Shown: positions 36,732-44,783 of the stretch, piece by piece
Layout of the letters: each line of letters begins with the position of its first letter
Position numbering within the stretch: the first letter of the stretch is position 1
Source: Neorhizobium sp.
GTDB lineage: Bacteria; Pseudomonadota; Alphaproteobacteria; Rhizobiales; Rhizobiaceae
Direction of reading: 5' to 3'
NCBI GenBank assembly: GCA_028283725.1
Contig: JAPWKC010000003.1
Coordinates: forward strand, 620,001-684,000
Length of the DNA stretch: 64,000 nt
The notes under the pieces: generated by a model
What the model was told of the DNA's origin: nothing
What the model saw: only the letters and a program-made list of their open reading frames with translations
Database searches by the model: none
Position numbers and translations under genes: made by a program

Positions 36732-37154
36732 TCAATCCCCATCCTCGAAGCGTGTCGCGGGGTTGCGGTTGCGCTCGTAACGGTTGGCCAGGGGAAAGGG
36801 CGGAAGCCACGTCTCACGCCGGATGACCCAGCTTTCATAGGTCGGCATGAAGCGATCGGGTTCGTCGAGCGCGCCGAGATTGACCTCGATCTCGTCGCCG
36901 GAGCGGCCGAAGACGGGAGAGCCGCAGCGGGGACAGAAAGAGCGGCCGCGATAATCGCGCGTCTCGCCGGTGATCTGCACCGCCGTCTCGGCAAAGATCG
37001 CCGAGGCGTGGAAGAGGGCGCCGTGATGCTTGCGGCAATCGAGGCAATGGCACAGGCCGACGCGATAGGGCCGGCCGGAGGCGACCAATCTGACATTGCC
37101 GCACCGGCAGCCGCCGGCAGCGCTCTCCGTCACCGTGTCCGGGTGCGTCGGCAT
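36732..37154 (-). CDS. GFA-family protein
   Basis: Protein of 140 residues, a second member of the glutathione-dependent formaldehyde-activating fold in this window. Zinc-type cysteines appear as GGCRCGNVRL, LCHCLDCRKHHG and FCPRCGSPVFG. The last motif distinguishes it from the protein at 3275-3730, so the two are distant paralogues. The substrate is unknown. The start at 37154 follows GAGGCC. It is divergent from the thymidine kinase gene. Confidence 0.85.
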   Translation of the reverse strand: MPTHPDTVTESAAGGCRCGNVRLVASGRPYRVGLCHCLDCRKHHGALFHASAIFAETAVQITGETRDYRGRSFCPRCGSPVFGRSGDEIEVNLGALDEPDRFMPTYESWVIRRETWLPPFPLANRYERNRNPATRFEDGD

Positions 37155-37320
37155 GAGGGCCTCCTTCTCTCCGCGTTCGTTGTCCTGTAGTTAGGGCAGG
37201 TGCCTGCGGCGTCCATGCGAAGGTCATGCAAAGGCCATGCAAACGGTGTGTGACGGCATTTCCTGTGACTATCAGCGGTTGCCTCTTTCTTCGGGAGGAA
37301 AAGAGCCGCTAAAGGCGATC

Positions 37321-37932
37321 ATGGCCAAGCTCTACTTCCATTACGCAACGATGAATGCCGGCAAGTCGACCATGCTCCTGCAGGCGGCATACAACTATCA
37401 CGAACGGGGCATGCGGGCGGCGATCTTCATCGCCGCACTCGACGACCGGGCCGGGCAGGGGCGCGTCGCCTCGCGCATCGGGCTGTCGTCGGAAGCCATC
37501 CCGTTCAATGCGCAGGACGATCTCTTCGAGGCCGTCTGCCGGATGCATGGCGAGGAAACGATCGCCTGCGTCTTCATCGACGAGGCGCAGTTCCTGTCGC
37601 CGGAACAGGTCTGGCAGCTGGCGCGGATTTCCGACCGGATCGGCATTCCGGTGATGGCCTACGGCCTGCGCACCGATTTCCAGGGCAAGCTGTTTCCCGG
37701 TTCGCAAGAGCTTCTGGCGATCGCCGACGAATTGCGCGAGGTGCGCACCATCTGTTTCTGCGGCCGCAAGGCGACGATGGTCGTCAGGCTCGATCACGAG
37801 GGCAATCTGGTGCGCGAGGGCGCGCAGGTGGAGGTCGGCGGCAACGAGAAATACGTGTCGCTCTGCAGACGCCACTGGGACGACCGGATCAATAGCGACA
37901 GCGCGGTGCTTGCGCGATTTCGCTGCGATTGA
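37321..37932 (+). CDS. tdk: thymidine kinase
   Basis: Type II thymidine kinase of 203 residues for salvage of thymidine to dTMP. Walker A ATMNAGKST (9-17), the catalytic Glu and DEAQF (ACVFIDEAQFL) of motif B, and the lasso/zinc cysteines CFCGRKA and SLCRRHW are present. ATG 37321 is supported by AAAGG seven bases upstream; the open frame from 37237 is not. Downstream 37933-38121 carries a Crp/Fnr-type dyad in front of pseudoazurin. Confidence 0.94.
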   Translation: MAKLYFHYATMNAGKSTMLLQAAYNYHERGMRAAIFIAALDDRAGQGRVASRIGLSSEAIPFNAQDDLFEAVCRMHGEETIACVFIDEAQFLSPEQVWQLARISDRIGIPVMAYGLRTDFQGKLFPGSQELLAIADELREVRTICFCGRKATMVVRLDHEGNLVREGAQVEVGGNEKYVSLCRRHWDDRINSDSAVLARFRCD

Positions 37933-38030
37933 GCGGCCATACGAATCGCATCAGGTGCGGCCACGCGCGTTCACGAAACGGTGCGCGCAAATGTGAACGG
38001 TCCGGACATCAGGTCACGGCGCGGGCGCGA

Positions 38031-38046
38031 TTTGTCTCTGGTCAAA
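38031..38046. promoter_or_regulatory. candidate Crp/Fnr-type site (TTTG-N8-CAAA)
   Basis: A 16-bp interrupted palindrome with TTG-N8-CAA spacing lies 76 bp upstream of the pseudoazurin start. The arms agree with FNR/FixK/NnrR-class half-sites only partly (TTGTC rather than TTGAT), so it could respond to low oxygen or nitric oxide. Confidence 0.45.
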
Positions 38047-38121
38047 TGGCGGTGCCGGGTCGATATGTCGGCGCGGTGTTTCGGGGCTCCTGCTCCGATA
38101 GACCGATATCAGGAGTAATTC

Positions 38122-38583
38122 ATGCGCATGACGTCCTTTCGTACCATTGCCCTTGCCTCGGTTCTCGGGCTTGGCGCATTCAGCCTTTCAGCTCCGGCAT
38201 TTTCCGCCGAAATCGAAATCAAGATGCTCAACAAGGGATCCGACAACCAGCTGATGGTGTTCGAACCGGCGGCGGTGAAGATCGCACCCGGCGATACGGT
38301 GAAATTCGTCGCCGCCGACAAGGGGCATGACGCCATTTCCATTCCCGACCTGTCGCCCGAGGGGTTTGCCGGGATCAACGGCAAGATCAGCCAGGATGTC
38401 ACCGTTACCTTCGACAAGCCCGGTGCCTATGCGTTCAAATGCGCACCGCATTTCGGCATGGGCATGGTCGGCCTCGTCGTCGTCGGCGATCAGCCGGCCA
38501 ACCTGCAGGCCATCAAGGACGCGAAAATGCCGAAAAAGGCGCGCGACCGGATGGACGCCGAGATCGCCAAGCTCGGGCTCTGA
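38122..38583 (+). CDS. pseudoazurin
   Basis: Periplasmic type 1 copper protein of 153 residues with a signal peptide ending ...APAFSA. Copper ligands follow the family spacing: H69 (KGHDA), C107 and H110 (FKCAPHFGMG) and M115. Pseudoazurins carry electrons to copper nitrite reductase (NirK) or nitrous oxide reductase, or serve methylamine and other dehydrogenases; no such partner genes lie in this window. A good ribosome site (AGGAG) and an upstream Crp/Fnr-like dyad suggest oxygen- or nitrogen-oxide-controlled expression. It appears to be a single-gene unit. Confidence 0.92.
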   Translation: MRMTSFRTIALASVLGLGAFSLSAPAFSAEIEIKMLNKGSDNQLMVFEPAAVKIAPGDTVKFVAADKGHDAISIPDLSPEGFAGINGKISQDVTVTFDKPGAYAFKCAPHFGMGMVGLVVVGDQPANLQAIKDAKMPKKARDRMDAEIAKLGL

Positions 38584-38699
38584 GCCGGTATTCACCAAAT
38601 ATAAGCCTGTTTTCGACGCCGCCGTGGAGAAAATCCGCGGCGGCGTTATCTTATGTCGTCATCGCATCTTTGTCGGTTGCCACGCAGGGAGGGTATGGC

Positions 38700-39746
38700 A
38701 TGGCAGATGGAGAAAATGTCGGGCATGCCGATGGATCGGCGCGGAGCAAGGCGAGAGGCTCTGGCCTGTGGCGCAGGCGCAAGGCCGCTTCGGATCCGGC
38801 GCGCGCTTTCGATGAGGCGACGGCGCGCATCCGGGTCGGCCTCGATGAAGCACGCAGGCTGGACGAGGAGCTTTCCGCCGATCTTCTTGCATGCGGTCGC
38901 ACGTTGAATGTTGCGGGGATCGAGGCGCTCATGGTTCGCGCAGAGCAACGCAAGGCGGCGTCCACGGCGCGCGAGAGCGTGCACCGGCATCTGGCGCTGC
39001 TCGTGGTCAAGATCGGCGTGCGTGCCGATGACGTGCGCCACGCGCTGGACGAGGAGGGCTCGCCAGCCGTAGCCAGGCACTCCACGTCCCCGTTTCTTTT
39101 CGGCATGTTCGGCCCGCGATCCAGGTGGGGTGGAGGCCGGGAGGTTGTGGCGCAAGGCGCGCAACGCACCAGTCCGTCGGTGATCGAGCAGATGCTTGCC
39201 GAGGCCGAATTTCTGGCCGAGGTCATCGAGGCGCAGGCCACGACCCTGCGTCGTCTCAGAAAACAGGGGGAAGCGGATCTGTCGGTGCTTTTCGACCATC
39301 GAAGGGTGCTGCGCGAGAGCGTGCCCGTCACGGCGTTCCGACGACGCGGCGCAACGGGTGACAGCGTTCGCAGCGACGAGCGGATGCGGCGCGCCCTTTA
39401 TGTCGAGAAAGTCCTGTCGGGCTTCGAGACGGTGATCGAGGACTGGTCGCACGGCATCCGCCTTCTCCATCTGTTGCGGCACAAGATCGCCATGGATGCG
39501 GAAGAGCTTTTGACGCTCCATCGGGTCGTCAGCGAAGCCGCAAGGGCTGATGACGGTCGCCTGCCGCTTGCCGAAGATCGTTTCCCGCATCTTTGCGAGG
39601 GACTTATCCGCATGGCCAGCGACCGGCTGATCGGCCGCGGCCTTCCCGTACTTCGCCAAACGGTGGATGGCCGGTTGCGGGTGCTTCTCGGCTATCGTCG
39701 CGATATGGCGCGGGCAGCAGGCCGTGGCCCATCGGTCAACGGGTGA
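38700..39746 (+). CDS. uncharacterised charged, mostly helical protein
   Basis: Protein of 348 residues with no recognised family. It has a basic, Lys/Arg-rich N-terminus (ARSKARGSGLWRRRKAAS), then long amphipathic helices with heptad spacing (ARAFDEATARIRVGLDEARR, ADLLACGRTLNVAGIEALMV, EQMLAEAEFLAEVIEAQATT), and no signal peptide or membrane span. The start at 38700 has GGAGGG seven bases upstream. An even longer frame runs antisense (38646-39914), but it shows only shadow composition. Codon choice, with third-position G/C, favours the + strand. Confidence 0.65.
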   Translation: MADGENVGHADGSARSKARGSGLWRRRKAASDPARAFDEATARIRVGLDEARRLDEELSADLLACGRTLNVAGIEALMVRAEQRKAASTARESVHRHLALLVVKIGVRADDVRHALDEEGSPAVARHSTSPFLFGMFGPRSRWGGGREVVAQGAQRTSPSVIEQMLAEAEFLAEVIEAQATTLRRLRKQGEADLSVLFDHRRVLRESVPVTAFRRRGATGDSVRSDERMRRALYVEKVLSGFETVIEDWSHGIRLLHLLRHKIAMDAEELLTLHRVVSEAARADDGRLPLAEDRFPHLCEGLIRMASDRLIGRGLPVLRQTVDGRLRVLLGYRRDMARAAGRGPSVNG

Positions 39747-39824
39747 GCGCCTTCGCCTCATCACGGCATTCTGGTTGCGATAGGGCCGATGTGGCAGGGC
39801 CCGTTTAGAGAGGCCGGATCGGCA

Positions 39825-39910
39825 GGGGCGGTCTGCGAGGGGGCTATCTGCGAGGGGCGAACCGGGAGGGCGATCCGGGAGGGGCGATCCGGGAGAGCCG
39901 ATTTGGCAGG
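39825..39910. repeat. 13-15-bp degenerate tandem repeat, intergenic
   Basis: About six units, from GGGCTATCTGCGAGG-like to GCGATCCGGGAGGG-like, between the unknown gene ending at 39746 and the DUF2333 gene. No other feature was seen in 39747-40076. Confidence 0.65.
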
Positions 39911-40076
39911 CCATGTGCTGCGAGGCTCTGTGCTGCTGCCCGGTCTGCGACTGAAGACGGCGCTGCGGCCCTGATCGACCGTTTCGCCGCGGCTATTGCG
40001 ATCCGGGCGATTGTCCTTTGCCGCATCGCACCCTATCTGTCGTGCTCAAGAGATCGGCATGACAGAGGAGACCCGA

Positions 40077-41336
40077 ATGCTCGGTAGCGTGACCGCCCTT
40101 TTCAGACGGATCGGCCAGGGCATCGGCAGATTGATCGGGCTTTTCATCGCCTGGCTGACATGGCCCTTCATGGCCGCGCATGGCTGGTACGGCAAGCGCC
40201 ACTGGGTGATCAAGGCACCGATCATCGTTATCGTCGCGATTATCCTCGTGGCCTATGGTCGATTCGTCTGGCAGACGCAGACGTGGAACGGGTTCGATCC
40301 GAATTTCGTCGACAAGTATCACTGGCAGGATCGCAAGGTGCCGGCCGGGCAACAGCTGACCGCCGATCCGAATGCGACGCCGCCGGCCGCCGGCGACCTG
40401 CCGACAGGGCAGACCGAGGGTGGGGTGAACGCGCCGAACACCGCGCTTGCGGGTAGCGCCCAGTCCGGCGCAGGCACGAGCGGGACAGCGCAGACGGGGG
40501 CCGCCTCGGCCAACGCGCCGCGTCAATGCCAGACTTCGGCGATCGTGCAGGCAGCGGCAGATCTCACCGACATGAACGTCAACCAGAACGACTGGATCTC
40601 GTCGCTGGTTCTCTACAAGCTCGGCCTGTTCGGGATGGATTGGGACAATACGCCCTTTCTCGACAACAAGGCCTCGTTCCAGCGCGGCGTGAACCAGGCG
40701 GTGCGCCGCACCTCGACCGAACTTGTCGATACGCTCGGGCGGGTGCGCGGCACGTCCGCCATCAACAACAATCTTCAGGATGCCCGCGGCAATTTGCAGT
40801 TCGACGAGTATTCCTGGTATTTCGGCCTCGATCCGTTCGGCTTCAAGACGCCGACGCCGAGCTATTACCGCACCGCGATCCAGAAGCTCCGAGCCTTCAA
40901 TACCGATCTGGCCGGCTGCAACGCGATCTTCGACAGCCGCGCCGACAATCTGGTGCAGTTCATCGACCGGATCGCCAACGATCTCGGCGCCACCGCCGCA
41001 ATCCTGCGGGAGCGGACGGAAAACCACGGCGGCGGCTGGTTCGATACGCGCGCCGACGACCGGTTCTGGTTCGCCTATGGCCAGCTCTACGGTTATTATG
41101 CGGTGCTTTCGGGCGCCGGGTCCGATTTCAGCCAGGTCATTCGTGAGCGTAACCTGACCCAGCTCTGGGGCGAGACGCTCAACCGCCTGCGGGCGGCGCT
41201 GAAGATGCAGCCGACGATCGTCTCCAATGCGGCGGAAGACGGAATGGTGATGCCGAGCCATCTGGCCGTGATGGGCTTCCATATCCTGATGGTGCGCTCC
41301 AATCTCGTGGAAGTGCGCTCCGTCGTCGGTCGTTGA
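40077..41336 (+). CDS. DUF2333 family membrane-anchored protein
   Basis: Protein of 419 residues with a single membrane helix near the N-terminus (about 40-62, APIIVIVAIILVAYGRFVW), a flexible Gly/Ala/Thr linker (about 95-150) and a periplasmic helical DUF2333 domain containing DMNVNQNDWISSLVLYKLGLFGMDWDNTP and NRLRAALKMQPTIVSN. The family is found in proteobacteria and has no assigned function. ATG 40077 has a strong GAGGAG site; M at 40059 is an alternative. Ends 99 bp before a convergent LuxR gene. Confidence 0.82.
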   Translation: MLGSVTALFRRIGQGIGRLIGLFIAWLTWPFMAAHGWYGKRHWVIKAPIIVIVAIILVAYGRFVWQTQTWNGFDPNFVDKYHWQDRKVPAGQQLTADPNATPPAAGDLPTGQTEGGVNAPNTALAGSAQSGAGTSGTAQTGAASANAPRQCQTSAIVQAAADLTDMNVNQNDWISSLVLYKLGLFGMDWDNTPFLDNKASFQRGVNQAVRRTSTELVDTLGRVRGTSAINNNLQDARGNLQFDEYSWYFGLDPFGFKTPTPSYYRTAIQKLRAFNTDLAGCNAIFDSRADNLVQFIDRIANDLGATAAILRERTENHGGGWFDTRADDRFWFAYGQLYGYYAVLSGAGSDFSQVIRERNLTQLWGETLNRLRAALKMQPTIVSNAAEDGMVMPSHLAVMGFHILMVRSNLVEVRSVVGR

Positions 41337-41434
41337 CCGTCAGCGGTGGCGGCACGTGTATGGACGAGGTGGCATCGGCAAGTGGTGCGCCGGCAAGCGG
41401 GCATCAGCGGCGCAGGGACAGGGATGTGCGCCGA

Positions 41435-42160
41435 TCAGGCGATCAGCCTCAGCCGCAGGGCCTTGGCGACAAGCTGGGTGCGGTTGACGCAATCGAGCTT
41501 GCGGATGGCATTGGTGAGATAGGCGTTGACCGTATGATCCGAGAGCGACAGAATCCTGCCGATCTCGGACGACGTCTTGCCCTGCGATGTCCATCGGACG
41601 ACTTCGAGCTCGCGCCCTGACAGGTGGCTGCCGACGGGCTGCCTGGAGGCGCGCTTGATGCGCCCCAATGTGGCGAAGGCGTGCAGGAGAAGCATGCCGG
41701 CCTCGTTCAGCTCCACCTGCGAGAGGCGCGGCCGGTCGCCGCTCATGCGCATCCGGTAGGTGCGTCCGCAGTGGGAATGCGTCTGGATCGCCATATGGGT
41801 GGTGAGGTGGTGGCGGCGCTGCAGATCGACGACTTCCGGTTCGAAGGTGATGCCGTGATCGGCATAGCTCTTGTCGACCATCCAGCAGATCGGCTGGGCC
41901 GATTCCAGGAGCGTCGGCGCAAGCAGCCATTTCTGCAAAAACTTCCGTCGATCGAATTCGTGCAGATAGAGTTTCGGCAGGTTGGTGGTGATCATGATGC
42001 TGGACAGAAGCGTCTCTTCTTCTTCCGGCATCCGGATCAGCATGAAGCAGCGGAAGCCGAATTCATGCGTTACCCGTGACAACGCGGCAGACAATGCGGC
42101 CGGCGTTTGGGCCGCATTGATCTCGCTATTCAAGATCGATTGGCGTTCCAGTGTGATCAT
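41435..42160 (-). CDS. LuxR-family transcriptional regulator (solo)
   Basis: Regulator of 241 residues. The N-terminal half resembles an autoinducer-binding domain in layout, but the conserved Trp/Tyr/Asp residues of acyl-homoserine-lactone receptors were not found at their usual spacing, and no luxI gene is nearby. The C-terminal GerE HTH is clear: LSGRELEVVRWTSQGKTSSEIGRILSLSDHTVNAYLTNAIRKL (about 183-225). The overall look is close to VisR/VisN-type or other rhizobial LuxR solos; no effector can be named. The start at 42160 lacks a good ribosome site. Confidence 0.83.
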   Translation of the reverse strand: MITLERQSILNSEINAAQTPAALSAALSRVTHEFGFRCFMLIRMPEEEETLLSSIMITTNLPKLYLHEFDRRKFLQKWLLAPTLLESAQPICWMVDKSYADHGITFEPEVVDLQRRHHLTTHMAIQTHSHCGRTYRMRMSGDRPRLSQVELNEAGMLLLHAFATLGRIKRASRQPVGSHLSGRELEVVRWTSQGKTSSEIGRILSLSDHTVNAYLTNAIRKLDCVNRTQLVAKALRLRLIA

Positions 42161-42456
42161 CGCGTAAATCTGATAGGTGATTATGTTATTTCTAGAAAAT
42201 ATACGAAATCCTTTGGATAGCTAGCCCTTTTTTTGCACTGCAATTAATGAGTGCGCTAATATTGTTGATTGCTGACGTTTTTGACCGCCCCGCATTCACC
42301 CGCATGTGATGCCGGAGGATGGCGATCGCTACGATTTAGGTCGATATGGCGTTGTTCTCGCTGTTGATTTTGCGATCGGCAACAGCATGCGGAAGGGGCG
42401 CCTGCATTTTGTCGCAGGGTCGGCCGCAGGACAGTTGCTGCTGACGGAAGGTCGCC
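42161..42456. other. AT-rich intergenic region between two regulators
   Basis: Local composition drops clearly below that of the surroundings (about 42165-42290 has TTATGTTATTTCTAGAAAAT and a run of seven T). It must hold the luxR promoter. No gene and no matched operator were seen; the low GC may mark a nucleoid-protein binding region. Confidence 0.5.
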
Positions 42457-43794
42457 TCAACCCGCCGCCGACGCTCTTTGCGATTGCATGGCCTCGGGAA
42501 TGGTGAGGCTCGAGAAGACGCGGTTGCGACCATTGCTCTTGGCGAGATAGAGGAGCTGGTCGGCGGCATTCAGGTGATTGCCGAAAGGCTCGCCGTCTTC
42601 CATTTCCACCACGCCGATCGAGACCGTCACGGTGATCGACCGGTTGCCCGCGGGGATCTCCGTTTCCTCGATCTCGCGGCGCAGCTGCTCGCAGAAGGAA
42701 TGCGCCTGGAAGGCGTCGAGGTGATGGAGGTAGATGGCAAACTCCTCGCCGCCGAGGCGGGCCGCGACATGTTTTGCCCGGTCGCATTGCCGCGCCATGA
42801 TGGCGGAGATCGCCTTCAGCACGCCATCGCCCGTGTCATGGCCGAACGTGTCGTTGACCTGCTTGAAGTGATCGATATCCAAAAGCGCGATCGAACCGTT
42901 GAACGGCGCCTTTTCCAGCTCCCGCATGCGGGCGAAGAAGTGCCGGCGGTTGGCAAGCCCGGTCAGGTAATCGCGCTCGGCGAGGCGGCGCAGATGCTTG
43001 AGCTGGATCAGCGTCTCGATATTGTTGTCGATCCGGCATTTCAGCTCTTCCGGCACGAAGGGGCGATAGATGAAATCCGTGGCGCCGGCCTTGAGGAAGC
43101 TCGCCGACAGGAGGCGGTCCGTCGAGGAGGAGACCCCGATGATGCGGATGCGCTCCGAGCCATGGGTGGCGCGGATGCGCTTGGTCAGCTCGTAGCCGTC
43201 CATGTCGGGCATGTGATAGTCGGTTATGACGAGTTCGATCGCGTCGTCCTTTTCCAGCAGGTCGAGCGCCTGGCGGCCGGACCAGGCTTCGGCAACCTGG
43301 AAATTCTGGCGCCTGAGCATGTCTGTCAGGCCCGAACGCGCCGAACGGGCATCATCGACCACGAGGATCTTGAACGCGCCGTTGGCCAGAATGCGGCGCA
43401 CTGTGTGGATGACGGTATCGACCGTACGGCCGCTATCCTTGACGATGTAATCGACGATCTTCTTGCCGGCGCAGCGGCTGCGGGCAGCGGCATCGAAGGT
43501 GGCGGTGAAGACCACCGTGGGAATATCGGCCTCGAAGAGCAGATCGAGGATTTCGCCATCCGGCGCGTCGGGCAGGTTGAGGCCGGTCAGCGCCAGGGTA
43601 AAGGACTTGCCGGCGATCGTTGCGCGCGCCTCGGCAAGGCTCGCGCAACGGGTGACGAGGGCGCCGGTCTCGTCTTCAAGGCGCGCCGTCAGCAGCGCAG
43701 ACAGCGCCAGCGAATCCTCGACGAGCAGGATGGCATTGCGTTCCGGCTGATCCATCCATTCCGTTGCAAGCAAATTTTCCCGACCGACCGTCAT
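42457..43794 (-). CDS. response regulator with two receiver domains and a GGDEF domain (PleD-like)
   Basis: Protein of 445 residues. A first receiver-like domain (about 20-135) keeps acidic residues E26/D27 but has Gly71 where the phospho-Asp should be (LALTGLNLPD). The second receiver (about 142-265) is intact, with D192 in VITDYHMPDMDG and K in the YRPF region. A diguanylate cyclase domain follows with signature GGEEF and the LDIDHFKQVNDTFGH metal site. It should make cyclic di-GMP on phosphorylation of domain 2, the domain order of PleD. ATG 43794 has GGAG seven bases upstream. The cognate kinase is not in the window. Confidence 0.88.
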   Translation of the reverse strand: MTVGRENLLATEWMDQPERNAILLVEDSLALSALLTARLEDETGALVTRCASLAEARATIAGKSFTLALTGLNLPDAPDGEILDLLFEADIPTVVFTATFDAAARSRCAGKKIVDYIVKDSGRTVDTVIHTVRRILANGAFKILVVDDARSARSGLTDMLRRQNFQVAEAWSGRQALDLLEKDDAIELVITDYHMPDMDGYELTKRIRATHGSERIRIIGVSSSTDRLLSASFLKAGATDFIYRPFVPEELKCRIDNNIETLIQLKHLRRLAERDYLTGLANRRHFFARMRELEKAPFNGSIALLDIDHFKQVNDTFGHDTGDGVLKAISAIMARQCDRAKHVAARLGGEEFAIYLHHLDAFQAHSFCEQLRREIEETEIPAGNRSITVTVSIGVVEMEDGEPFGNHLNAADQLLYLAKSNGRNRVFSSLTIPEAMQSQRASAAG

Positions 43795-43903
43795 GCCATT
43801 CTCCACCACCGATATGCGACAGATACGGCAGAGGAATTACGAATCGATTAGCCGGCGACGGGCTCCTTAACAAAAAACGAAGCGGAAACCCCAAATCTTG
43901 CCG

Positions 43904-44470
43904 TCAGAGATGCGCTTCGTGCTTCTCAAGCTCTTTCTCCTCGCTTTTGGCTTCGTATTTGTCGGCCTTGGTCTTGGCCATGATGCGCTCCAGCCAGCCG
44001 AGCATGACGGCGGAGACGACGAAGGCGAGGTGGATGATCGTGTACCACATCAGCTGCATGTCGGTGTATTGCGCGGCATTCAAGAAGATCTGCAGAAGAT
44101 GGATCGACGAGATGGCCACGATCGACGAGGCGACCTTGATCTTCAGGCTGCCGGAATCGAGCTTGCCGAGGAAGGAGACATCGTTTTCGGCGCTTTCGGC
44201 TTCGTCGAAACGGCTGACGAAATTCTCGTAGCCGGAAATCATCACCATGACGATCAGGCTCGCGACCAGCGCCGCATCGATGAGGCTCAGCATGGCAAGG
44301 ATCATATCCGCCTCGCCGAGCGTGAAGACGCCCTTGGCGGTCTTGATGAACTTCGCCACGAAGGACAGGGCATAGACGGCAAGCGCCGCGACCAGACCGA
44401 GATAGAAGACGACGAGCAGCCAGCGGCTCGACAGGATGATCCTCTCGACGAGAAGTTCCAGCGATTTCAT
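43904..44470 (-). CDS. YqhA-family (TIGR00645) inner membrane protein
   Basis: Membrane protein of 188 residues with four predicted helices: SRWLLVVFYLGLVAALAVYAL, the MILAMLSLIDAALVASLIVMVMISGYENF block that defines the family, a third near SIHLLQIFL and a fourth near IIHLAFVVSAVML. The cytoplasmic tail is rich in Lys and Glu (KYEAKSEEKELEKHE). The function is unknown. AAGGAA precedes ATG 44470. It is divergent from the TonB receptor; the 313-bp gap contains iron-type boxes. Confidence 0.86.
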   Translation of the reverse strand: MKSLELLVERIILSSRWLLVVFYLGLVAALAVYALSFVAKFIKTAKGVFTLGEADMILAMLSLIDAALVASLIVMVMISGYENFVSRFDEAESAENDVSFLGKLDSGSLKIKVASSIVAISSIHLLQIFLNAAQYTDMQLMWYTIIHLAFVVSAVMLGWLERIMAKTKADKYEAKSEEKELEKHEAHL

Positions 44471-44612
44471 GGATGAATTCCTTGCAGCGACGGGTGGAGG
44501 AGGGGCGCTTTGTCCCATAAAGGTCGGTGGAGTGCGCGGCAAGGGTGCAGTGCCCGCTGTCGACCACGCTGCATTGTCGCAGGTGATGCGGAAAAGTCGC
44601 TTCCCGCAAAGG

Positions 44613-44627
44613 TGAATCTTTGAGTCA
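44613..44627. promoter_or_regulatory. candidate RirA iron-responsive box 1 (TGA-N9-TCA)
   Basis: Exact TGA-N9-TCA motif upstream of the TonB receptor start (44784). RirA is the main iron regulator of rhizobia and represses uptake genes in high iron through IRO boxes of this form. Confidence 0.55.
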
Positions 44628-44639
44628 TATTTTATATGT

Positions 44640-44654
44640 TGACAGATACAGTCA
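44640..44654. promoter_or_regulatory. candidate RirA iron-responsive box 2 (TGA-N9-TCA)
   Basis: A second exact TGA-N9-TCA motif, 27 bp after the first one (start to start). Two boxes in a row make chance less likely. Position suggests control of the downstream receptor gene. Confidence 0.55.
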
Positions 44655-44783
44655 TGTTTCTTAATGGCGTGATTAGGGCAGGCTCCTGCCTGTCGCCATA
44701 CTATCGCCATTATTGAAACGGGCCCGCTCCCGGTTCGCGACCTCGCGCGCCGGTGGTTTGTTGCGCGCCATGAAAGGACGAAA

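Noticed and set aside
39825..39910. CRISPR-like repeat
   Set aside because: Units are adjacent without spacers and degenerate; no cas genes are present.
41435..42160. Acyl-homoserine-lactone quorum-sensing receptor
   Set aside because: The conserved ligand-contact residues were not seen and no luxI is nearby; kept as a LuxR solo.
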